From positions 3,365,180-3,389,427 of the forward strand of contig BFEA01000067.1 of the NCBI GenBank assembly GCA_003427395.1: a DNA stretch of 24,248 nt, read 5' to 3'. The translations under genes and the position numbers were made by a program. The DNA comes from Chara braunii (taxonomy: Eukaryota > Streptophyta > Charophyceae > Charales > Characeae). This document shows, one piece after another, positions 17,746-24,248 of this stretch. Every line of letters begins with the position of its first letter. Position 1 is the first letter of the stretch. The notes below the pieces were generated by a model. That model made no database searches and was not told the origin of the DNA. It saw nothing but the letters and a program-made list of their open reading frames with translations.

Positions 17746-18302
17746 CATCAGATACTGTGGCGCTGGTCTTCTTCTTCATCCTCTGAGTGGCGCTTGGCCT
17801 CAGAGGCCTGTTTCAGGGTGGCGCTTCCCTCTGGAGGCTGTATCTGGGTGGCACTTGATGTTTCAGGGGCTCAGGGGTAGTAATAGCGGTTCATCAGGGT
17901 TGGGGAGTGAAGCGCTGCTCATTTCTGAGCAGCGCACCATAGTTCTGTGGTTATTCTGACAATTTCAATTTGAGACTCTGAGTTTAATAAACAGTGTGTA
18001 TACTGTGTGTGACTATCATCGTTTCATTGTTTTCTGGATGTGATCTACTTGGCTTTCCTTTATGACTGGTTGTGAGGATTGAGTGGAGTAAATTGCACTT
18101 TCAGTGTAGCCTGTCATATCGCATGGTCAAGTCTTCCGCTGTGTTTATCTCTCCCTGTGTGGTGCGATACTCCTATCCTCTCCCCTTCCTTCTGTGTATG
18201 TATGGGCATACTTGGGAGTATGTGAGTGAGTGTTGGTCTTCAGACAACAGACAACCAGAATCATAACACACGTTAGTGGTAAGGTCACACACACACTTTC
18301 TC
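17746..18302. other. No gene recognised
   Basis: A serine/acid-rich minus-strand reading (about 17755-17875) continues from the duplication but is stopped in every frame. The rest is without signal. TGGGCATACTTGGGAGTATG near 18202 is a weak palindrome. Confidence 0.45.
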
Positions 18303-18479
18303 AAACACAGCAAATCACAGCAGATCGGACTCAGACGTGGAAGTCACAGAAAACAGACCAGAAGAACCACATTTTCTCAGAAATTTTGGTTTCCAAACAC
18401 AGCGAATCACAGCAGATCAGACTCAGACGTGGAAGGCACAGAAAACAGACCAGAAGAACCCCATTTTCTCAGAAATTTC
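18303..18479. repeat. Two-copy tandem repeat, 92-bp period
   Basis: Copies at 18303-18387 and 18395-18479 share AATCACAGCAGATC, ACTCAGACGTGGAAG and CAGAAAACAGACCAGAAGAA, with only a few differences. Both plus-strand frames across it stay open, but the peptides have no family signature. Confidence 0.92.
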
Positions 18480-19797
18480 GGGAATCTCAGACAGTCAGTT
18501 GTGAGGGTCATATTGCACGACAGTCAAAAGACAGATGAATGATGACCTTTAAAGCAGAAATAAACGTGTCTGAACTCAGAAAGTGTCCAACCTTCCTCGT
18601 TCCGTAGAAGAAAAGGAGAGAAATCAGTTGCACAAAAGGGTGACTGCACGTACATTGAACTGCCGTGCTTAGCATGCAGGGATGAAGGCAGGTGAGAGAA
18701 GAAGTGACGGAGGAGAAGAAGAAACTGAAATATGGCAGTTCCGATAAATAATCTGTCTGCTCTCGAACAACATCCTCCTCCTTTTAGTCACCTTAAAGGC
18801 TTAAACAATAATAAAATGTCTCAGTTCTGACCAGGGGGGTAAATCTCGGGAAAAAGTGACTCTCCCTCTCTCCCTCTCTCCAGTCTCTCTCTATCATTGA
18901 GAAAGAAAACGAGGTGGAAAAATAATTATCAACTCTCTCTCTGTCTGTGGATGAGACTCCTGACCGGCGAACAGTGACCCCTTGAGCGACCGATCTGTTG
19001 TGCATGTATCATTCGGTATGCATATGTCGTCCAATGTCCTCTGTGCTCTTTCTCATCGTCCTCCAATTACTGAATCGAGACGTGTGACATGTCTTGACAC
19101 GAATCTTGTGTGGTCGTGTTCTGTCGACTCTCAATCAGAGCCGTATCTGCAAATGTTGTTAACTTTGATTGTCAACACCGAAATTTGTGTCTAACGGACA
19201 ACAATGTTATCGTAAACTTACTGACAGACGGACTTGGCAATTGGACAGTACAGGCCGTGCAAGTCTGTCGGAGGCTGGTGGGGGTCCCCAGTGGCTCTAC
19301 GTTGGACTGAACTGATAGACTTCTGTAAGTTAGGAGACAGGTACAGGATCTATCTGGACAACATAGAGTGGGATATGACCGAATCTGAGCAAGCTAGCAG
19401 ACTTAACTGCAGCATCAGTACTCTCTTATGAATCTGGGCAGGCTGGACACCCGGTACCAGGGAGAGTATGCTAGGTAGAATGGAAGGAGGATGGGAAGCT
19501 TCCTTTGGGGGCCAGCAAAGGGCATAAAAGACTGTGAACAATCATGGAGAAGGGCAGGCAGGAAGATGAGTCGAGGGCATTTGCATGTTGTTGCTAGGCA
19601 GAGGAGGAGGAAGCTCCCTGGTTATAGTGGACAGGAACACATGCATGGCCCTCGTCTGGCCTGGTGTGGTGCTGTTGTAATAGAGACTGTGCAGGCCTGC
19701 GGAAGGCAGAAAGCACTTCTGAGTTACAGGAGGGAGAGTAGATCTCTTGTGTTGTGGTCCACACCTGACATGCAGGGATTTGATGCCTTGAGTAGCA
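18480..19797. other. No gene recognised; CT-rich patch
   Basis: A CT-rich patch lies at 18857-18935. Short plus-strand frames at 18982-19431 have normal composition. One (19150-19260) reads LLTDGLGNWTVQAVQV, which could be an upstream exon of the protease at 20351, but no donor with the required phase follows it. I leave it uncalled. Confidence 0.4.
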
Positions 19798-19820
19798 CAG
19801 ACACACACACACACACACAC

Positions 19821-19876
<56 letters not shown>
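19798..19876. repeat. Compound (CA)n-(GA)n microsatellite
   Basis: About 13 CA units (19798-19823) run directly into about 25 GA units, with one interruption near 19866. Open frames on both strands here are repeat-driven. Confidence 0.95.
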
Positions 19877-19885
19877 ATGGGTGGA

Positions 19886-20170
19886 AGTGGTGCCCAGTTT
19901 TTGCTTCTTTTTCTGCTTCTGTTGAGCTGTGCAGTGGAAATGGAGGAGTGATTGTTGAGGAGAAGTAAGCCAGGAAGGACTGCTTGTTAGTTGAATGTGT
20001 TGTTAACTCGGTTGCTGGATTCTCTGCGGTATCTCCATTGCTGAAGTGGTGCCCGGTTCTTGTTTCTTCTTTATTTAATTCTGTTGAGCTTTATCGAGGA
20101 GAAGTGAGGTAGGAGAGGACAGCTTGTTTGTTGAATTTGTTGTTGCTGAATTCTCTACAATATCTCGGTT
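19886..20170. repeat. Diverged tandem duplication upstream of the protease exons
   Basis: Copy 1 (about 19886-20035) and copy 2 (about 20045-20170) share GTGGTGCCC(A/G)GTT, CTGTTGAGCT, GAGGAGAAGT, GCTTGTT(A/T)GTTGAAT and GAATTCTCT-type blocks in order. The region is T-rich and probably intronic or 5' to the protease exons. Confidence 0.75.
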
Positions 20171-20350
20171 TCTGTAAATCAGACTAAATCTCCTTTGAAT
20201 TTCTTGCTGCTACTTGATATCTCGACTCTCTAGGCATCTCGTGTCTGTTCTTTTGGCTACTCTCAGTACTCTGTAAATTTCTTAACGGTGAAGTTGACAG
20301 AACATTGATCATTTCTGAACCATACCGCTTTGTAATTGTGCGTTATCCAG

Positions 20351-20605
20351 GTGTACCATTGCTGCTGAAGGGCCCGTGGTGAATACGGTTTCAGATGGAG
20401 CGCTGAGCCTAACTCGATCTCCAAATTCCTTTTTTAAAGCTATGATTGGCACGTTGAAGTTCTCGCCGATTCTGAGCATGTGCCTGAATGCAAGTGCTGG
20501 CGCAAATTTTAGCGGGGTTGTAATCTTCGGTTCCCCCAGAGAGGAGGTTCAGAATGGTCCTACACTGTACACACCAATTGTGAATGTAACGACTCCTGAA
20601 CTCGC
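20351..20605 (+). CDS. Pepsin-like aspartic protease (A1), exon a
   Basis: The exon follows a CAG acceptor (TTATCCAG) and precedes a strong donor (GTGAGT at 20606). The frame starts one base in (TGT at 20352) and has 84 codons plus 2 nt. It reads CTIAAEGPVV, then SDGALSLTRSPNSFFKAM, then FSPILSMCLN, then GVVIFGSP, then GPTLYTPIV. These match the A1 pattern Cys...DGILGLGRS...FS.CL...G.LIFG...YTPLV, which is the end of the N-lobe and the entry to the C-lobe. The first catalytic Asp should lie upstream and is not seen. The Gly residues of the usual GLGR turn have become SLTR. The enzyme class cleaves peptide bonds in acidic compartments or outside the cell, but activity here is doubtful (see next exon). 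Confidence 0.82.
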
Positions 20606-20706
20606 GTGAGTACGGTTCCTGGCGTGCGCGATCTGCTCTTCCCCCTCATTTCGCTGTTTCCTTGCTTTGCTCTGTTGTTTTTGTTCTCGTTGGGAGTGCG
20701 CATTCG

Positions 20707-20818
20707 TTTTTTTTTTTTTTTTTTTCTCGGTGTGTCATCTTTGTGCAGAGGCCATGCTAATCTTCTCTGTATCGTTCCAATTCTAACGGATGTCTCGAAG
20801 GACGGGGAGCGTTCATTC
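20707..20818 (-). pseudogene. Poly(A)-tailed U6 snRNA retrocopy in intron a
   Basis: On the minus strand, GTCCTTCGAGACATCC (from 20803) leads through GGAACGATACAGAGAAGATT, AGCATGG and AAAGATGACACAC to CGAG, then A19 (T19 at 20707-20725). The 3' part is missing compared with full U6. The flanks GGGAGCGTTCATTC (20805-20818) and GGGAGTGCGCATTC (20692-20705) match at 11 of 14 positions, a plausible aged target-site duplication. A pol III transcript with an added A-tail and TSDs is the signature of LINE-mediated retrotransposition. A TATATC lies about 33 bp upstream, but there is no U-run terminator. It sits antisense in the first visible intron of the protease gene. Confidence 0.88.
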
Positions 20819-21583
20819 CTGAGGTCGTAGATATATCGAGTACTCACAGGCTTGCATGGCTTCAGGTCGACTGTACAGGGTGGAATTGTGTGAAAATAAT
20901 GCAACATACATCCGGTTTATGCTCAGCTGTACTTTGTAGTAAGTATGCTTGACTGACTCTTGTGTGCGTCCAGGTCATCAGGACCTATTTCGAGTCTTTC
21001 GACTGAAAAAAAAAGAAGAAAAAGGATTCACTGGTTCTGTTAAACCGGGTTTTGTACAAGTTACAGCTCTTTGAGACAAGACAAGTACCTGATCATTTAC
21101 CAGTAATTCAGAAGTGGAGATCTTGTGTGACAGATGATTGCTGACCATGACTGCTGGCAAGTTCTTTCCCCCAAGTCCTGTTTTTCCCAGGCTTACAAAC
21201 ACTGCTGCGGGTTTCGAACTGTCACACAGTAGCATCGTCTCCAAGGAGCAACCCATATCAGAACAGGCCACAGTTTGGCGAAGAGGATGGCATGCTGAAT
21301 CCTGTGGCATTGTGGGTAGTTTTGTTATTACCCATGTTCGTTTCATGTGTGTTTTGTAATGTTTGCTGTACACAACTCCACGAAAAAGCAAGACTGTGAC
21401 AGACTGTTTCGTTGGACTTTCACTCTATGTGTGTGTGTGTGTGTGTGTTCTTGACGCTGGACTCGTTATGACGTTCAAAACAAGATTTCTGGGTGTTTCA
21501 CAAGGTAAACAGAGATCATAAATCTCCTGGAGCTCATGATTTTGTTTGTTTGTCTTATGTCCGTTTTGCTTGGTGAAGCACAG
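20819..21583 (+). other. Remainder of protease intron a
   Basis: The intron runs from the GTGAGT donor at 20606 to the GAAGCACAG acceptor ending at 21583. Besides the U6 retrocopy it holds a (GT)n run at 21428-21448 and an A-rich patch at 21006-21024. Short frames inside have no family match. Confidence 0.6.
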
Positions 21584-21719
21584 GTCAAAGTTTCTGATAC
21601 AAGTAACTCAATGGTGTGTTGGAAAAGCTGAGCAGACAGAAAGTTTCTCTGCGTACGTTGACCCTGCAACAGATTCCAGCTTTCTGCCTCAGGCCACTTT
21701 TGAAACCCTTGTCAGTAAG
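21584..21719 (+). CDS. Pepsin-like aspartic protease (A1), exon b with altered catalytic motif
   Basis: The exon lies between an acceptor (GAAGCACAG) and a donor (AAG|GTAAAG). The first base completes the codon left by exon a (GC|G), so phases agree. It reads SKFLIQVTQWCVGKAEQTES, then AYVDPATDSSFLPQATFETL, then VSK. A1 enzymes have here a strand (YYVV.V....VG), then the second catalytic motif V-D-S/T-G-T/S, then FLP...F..LVS. The Asp is kept (codon 21660-21662), but Ser/Thr-Gly is replaced by Pro-Ala. The Gly is near-invariant in active members, so catalysis is unlikely. Plants do keep inactive A1 homologues (for example the xylanase-inhibitor type). Pseudogene decay is the alternative, although these exons are otherwise open and correctly spliced. 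Confidence 0.85.
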
Positions 21720-21979
21720 GTAAAGATGCTTTGGTTGAAACTCCTTGAAATCAGCGCAGGTCATGGCTTTTTTGGATGTATTTTCTTGCAAACAAGGCCA
21801 GATTCGATGTGAAAAGTCCTAGCTTTGAGTATGACCTTAATGTATTGAAAGAAGAGTTTCATTTGCTCATTAGGAGCCCCCTTTCAGTGGGTTGGTGCAA
21901 GCACATGCAAACAGGTCTACGGTTTGTTTCATTGCTTTGTCTTGGTGCTGTTGAAAATTATATTGTCCTGTGGCGGATA

Positions 21980-22041
21980 GCACGACCGGGTTTCCAGCAG
22001 GTGATGCTGATCACTGAAATATAGGTTGGCTAGGTATTAAC

Positions 22042-22067
<26 letters not shown>
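21980..22067 (+). mobile_element. LINE 3' end fragment with A26, copy d
   Basis: On the plus strand, ACCGGGTTTCCAGCAGGTGA, then TGCT and ATAGGTTGG, precede A26 (22042-22067). The same blocks in the same order stand before poly(A) on the minus strand at 9.9-10.03 kb and 11.38-11.45 kb. Almost nothing upstream matches, so this is an extreme 5' truncation. It lies in intron b of the protease gene in the sense orientation. Confidence 0.7.
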
Positions 22068-22072
<5 letters not shown>

Positions 22073-22223
22073 TTCCATTGACTACATGAAATGCCCCCTC
22101 CAATCCTCAAAAGAGTCAAAATCCCCTTTTTCATCCTTTGGTTTTCATTTTTGGCACTCTCGTTGCTTGCTGATTTTCAGTTATCCAGTGGGCATGCATG
22201 ACTGAAATTATCAATACAACTCT

Positions 22224-22368
22224 CTTACATGGCCCCAGCCTTGCTGAAAACAAAACTCGCCGCCTACAAAATTTTCGGAGGGCCAGAGCCGTAGATAAAT
22301 TGAACCGGCGGTCGGCGGCCTCCGAAAAGGGCCCGTGGCCGATAGCTGGGCATACTGGTTGTTTAATG
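22224..22368. mobile_element. MITE family A copy in protease intron b
   Basis: It opens CTTACATGGCCCCAGCCTTG and closes CATACTGGTTGTTTAATG. The interior shares CTCGCCGCC, CGGAGGGCC and GGCGGCCTCCGAA with 3224-3345 and GTTGATAAATT-like sequence with 8787-8972. The left terminus is mutated, and no TTAA is intact on that side. Confidence 0.6.
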
Positions 22369-22420
22369 TTTATCAGCTGCAGACCCTTTAGGCATGCCAA
22401 GCCGTGGGGGTGCGCACAGC

Positions 22421-22504
22421 TATCTGATCTCATGATTGGTGGCTGAAAACGTAAGTTTTCCGGCTCTGATCTCCTGATCGCTGGCCGAAAACATAAGTTT
22501 TCTC
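22421..22504. repeat. Two-copy tandem repeat, 42 bp
   Basis: Units 22421-22462 and 22463-22504 share CTGATCTC(A/C)TGAT and GG(C/T)(T/C)GAAAAC(G/A)TAAGTTTTC. Each contains a small palindrome, GAAAAC...GTTTTC. Confidence 0.85.
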
Positions 22505-22796
22505 AACTCACAAGCGGTTTTGAAACACGTTGTCTTGACACAGACTGACGCTTGATGTTGTTTTGTGGACACATAGTAGTGTCAAAACGGATCGCTCACT
22601 TTTGGTTTTAGTACCTTACCTCTGACAATGTCAGAGCAGGGAGGTGGCCAATAAGCTAATGCGAAATCTCCGCAGATTTTGTGTTGTGTTGACTGTGGTG
22701 TCAAAAGGTGGTGTGTTACGTGTTTTGTATTCGTTTGTTTGGTGCTTGGGTTTTCCTTTTTGGAGTGTGCCTGGCGGGGTTTTCAAACCTGATGTC

Positions 22797-22957
22797 GTGG
22801 TTTGGTTTCTTGTGTCATGGTGCGTGTTTTAAAACTGCTGTATTGATAAGCTTTAAGAGAGCTGTTCGGATATCGTGTGGTGGTTTGGTTTCTTTTGTCG
22901 CGGTGCGTGTTTTAAAACTGCTGTGTTGATAAGCTTTAAGAGAGCTGTACGGATATC
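22797..22957. repeat. Two-copy tandem repeat, 83-bp period
   Basis: Units at 22797-22875 and 22880-22957 share GTGGTTTGGTTTCTT, GGTGCGTGTTTTAAAACTGC and GATAAGCTTTAAGAGAGCTG with about five differences. It lies in protease intron b. The minus-strand peptide repeat LLKLINTAVLKHAP is a by-product. Confidence 0.92.
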
Positions 22958-23733
22958 TCGATCGCTTCCAGGAGAAAATGTTTGCAGAATGGGGAAAGGA
23001 TTTGGTGTGTGTGTCGTTGCTAGGGTTTGGAAAAGGAAATGTGGTGTGTGGGTGGCACACCTGCATGTGGGAACGATGAAACAGTCTGGCAGAGTCATGC
23101 TTTCTTTGTGGAGTTCCGTACGACGAACATATGACGACACATATTTACTGCTGGAGGCGGGGTTCGAGCCGAGGCACGGATTCTGAGTTTACCAACAATA
23201 CAGATGAGAGCAAGACTCTGAAGAACGTGGAATACGCCCTGCCTTGCTGGCATGGAAAACAAGAGAGAAACGCAGCAATAAAGTTTTGGCTGTTATAGTG
23301 ATCAGGTACATTCTGGAAAATACTAGTGTGAGTATGCCTTCAGTGAGGGCCTTCCCCGACATCATGGATCTCGATTTGTTTTTTTTCTTCCCTTTTTCTT
23401 TATACAGCAGTTCAGTTTCAACGTAGGCTGGCAACCGTACGTCCGTCGAAGAAAACAATGACGTGCACTTCAGATTGCAGGCTCAGCAGAAAGCACTTCT
23501 TGGTTTGTCGATTTGACTGTGGTTGGACTGGTGGTTTGACAATGGAAGGAGAATGGATTTCTGTCACTTTTGAGAGTCTTGGTGTTGTTAATGAGGATAA
23601 GAGAACTGGTTTCTCCCACTTTTCATGGAGTCGAAGGTGTCCAAATTTGCAGAGGTCGTGATGCGAACGGTCTTGCTGTTGCAGAGCTTTGTGATGTCGA
23701 TGTCTTATTGATGAGGTTTGCCGTCATTTACAG

Positions 23734-23819
23734 GTGAACAATGAGACTGGTATGGCACCTGATCCGAACTTCACGGCAGGGATCAACGCAACCTGCTATG
23801 TGAAACAAACACAAACTTG
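23734..23819 (+). CDS. Pepsin-like aspartic protease (A1), exon c
   Basis: The exon follows TCATTTACAG and joins exon b in phase 0 (VSK then VNNETG). It reads VNNETGMAPDPNFTAGINAT and then CYV, which matches the A1 stretch after the second catalytic motif (LVSKVN...DPNF..G.NATCY). It ends at a donor GTGAGA (23820), leaving two bases (TG). Joining to the nearest acceptor-like site (TTTGTTCCAG, 23886) would create TGA at the junction, and reading through also meets TGA. Either the next exon is outside the window or the gene ends prematurely here. The remaining C-lobe (about 100 residues in the family) is not found. Confidence 0.75.
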
Positions 23820-24088
23820 GTGAGAGTGCACTGCCAAGAAAGCCTTTTGCTTGTCTGTTTTGTTTCGTTTACTTTTTTTGTTCCAGAAAGAACTCAACTG
23901 TGTGTCATTACTGCGTGTGGTCCTCTGAAAGCACGCGAGGAAGTAATGCCTTAAAAAGTTAATAAAAACTTCTAAAAACTTATTAAAAAGGGCATGATTG
24001 AAACGGTATTCACCAATTCGTGGTAGCTGAGGTAGATCCAAGGGGTCGATCCCTAGTTCCCCAACTTACCTGTGTACAATACCTGCGG
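23820..24088. other. No further exon recognised
   Basis: After the donor at 23820 come a T-rich tract ending TTCCAG at 23886 and an AT-rich stretch with TTAATAAAAACTTC-type repeats (23951-23989). No frame continues the protease family pattern. Confidence 0.5.
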
Positions 24089-24215
24089 CAACTCGAAGAG
24101 TTGAACCTGCGACCTGTAGAACCGCCAGTGGTAGGTAGGTCTGTCGTAGGTCTATAGGTAGCCAGGATTCGATCCGTAGACCTATAGACTAGAAGGCTAG
24201 CTGCAGTCCTTCTAG
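24089..24215. other. Cluster of three perfect stem-loops
   Basis: CAACTC/GAGTTG (24089-24103, 3-nt loop), GTCTATAGGT/ACCTATAGAC (24150-24189, 20-nt loop) and CTAGAAGG/CCTTCTAG (24189-24215, 11-nt loop) are all exact. Read on the minus strand, the nearby GGATCGACCCC (24042-24052), GGTTCAACTCT (24097-24107) and GGATCGAATCC (24165-24175) resemble pol III B boxes or tRNA T-arms. No cloverleaf or A box can be assembled, so I do not call a tRNA. Confidence 0.55.
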
Positions 24216-24248
24216 AAGGTTGGCAAGTGGTCAAGTGGTGCAGGCAAG

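Larger units (their letters stand above)
21720..23733 (+). other. Protease intron b, about 2 kb, loaded with repeats
   Basis: From the GTAAAG donor to the TCATTTACAG acceptor. It contains a LINE 3' end with A26, a MITE, a 42-bp and an 83-bp tandem duplication, and a GTGTGAGTATGCC family motif at 23327. A plus-strand frame at 23458-23661 is open but would break the phase-0 join of exons b and c. GGGGTTCGAGCC at 23160 resembles a tRNA T-arm, but no tRNA body surrounds it. Confidence 0.6.

Noticed and set aside
19110-19310. Upstream A1 protease exon
   Set aside because: LLTDGLGNWTVQAVQV is suggestive, but no donor leaves the two-base phase that exon a requires and the catalytic DTG is absent.
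20726-20803. Functional U6 gene with TATATC at about -33
   Set aside because: The 3' end is missing and replaced by A19, there is no U-run terminator, and likely target duplications flank it. The TATA-like match is probably chance.
23153-23180. tRNA gene (GGGGTTCGAGCC)
   Set aside because: Only the T-arm-like sequence is present. No acceptor, anticodon or D arm can be paired around it.
23458-23661. Extra protease exon (NEDKRTGFSHFSW resembles an A1 C-terminus)
   Set aside because: It precedes exon c, whereas the C-terminus must follow it, and including it would break the phase-0 join of exons b and c.

Overview
This is repeat-rich nuclear DNA from a eukaryote. I see no operons, no bacterial-style gene packing and no CRISPR array. 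Two antisense relics of U6 snRNA carry plant-type ends: a GTCC-TTC 5' stem and, in one copy, an AAATGGTCC 3' end. One gene has GT-AG introns whose phases agree. Together these suggest the green lineage. The density of microsatellites, minisatellites and decayed transposons would suit a large-genome streptophyte alga or plant, but the species cannot be fixed from this sequence.

Layout. 1-2000: a GA microsatellite, a near-perfect 47-bp-arm hairpin (133-260), a diverged foldback (341-560), a U6 pseudogene (1236-1332) and a minisatellite. 2230-2681: a long foldback. 2900-3345: ends of a TTAA-associated small transposon family. 3443-8780: no recognisable gene, but tandem duplications (4662-4980, 6022-6161), a GT-rich minisatellite (6184-6475) and a dispersed repeat family (6510-7103). 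8787-8972: the best-bounded TTAA-flanked MITE. 9901-13095: three successive 3' pieces of LINE retrotransposon on the minus strand. One retains a zinc-binding RVT C-terminal domain with one frameshift and one stop. The pieces share 3' modules, including a small stem whose two strands covary. 13121-13330: a CACTA-type MITE with subterminal repeats. 13581-13875: two abutting MITEs. 13983-14107: a CT microsatellite containing one N. 14108-17167: no gene recognised. 17168-17745: a 98%-identical 289-bp tandem duplication. 18303-20170: further tandem duplications.

20351-23819 (+) holds the only convincing host gene: three phase-compatible exons of a pepsin-like (family A1) aspartic protease, covering the end of the N-lobe and part of the C-lobe. 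The N-lobe catalytic exon and the C-terminus are not visible. The second catalytic motif, normally Asp-Ser/Thr-Gly-Thr/Ser, reads DPAT, so the product may be inactive or the gene may be decaying. Its introns have collected an antisense poly(A)-tailed U6 retrocopy, a LINE 3' end with A26, a MITE and two tandem duplications.

Most of the window is therefore transposon history around one interrupted gene. I found no new multi-gene system. The points most worth following are the 133-260 hairpin, the altered protease motif, the LINE 3' stem and the U6 retrocopy.
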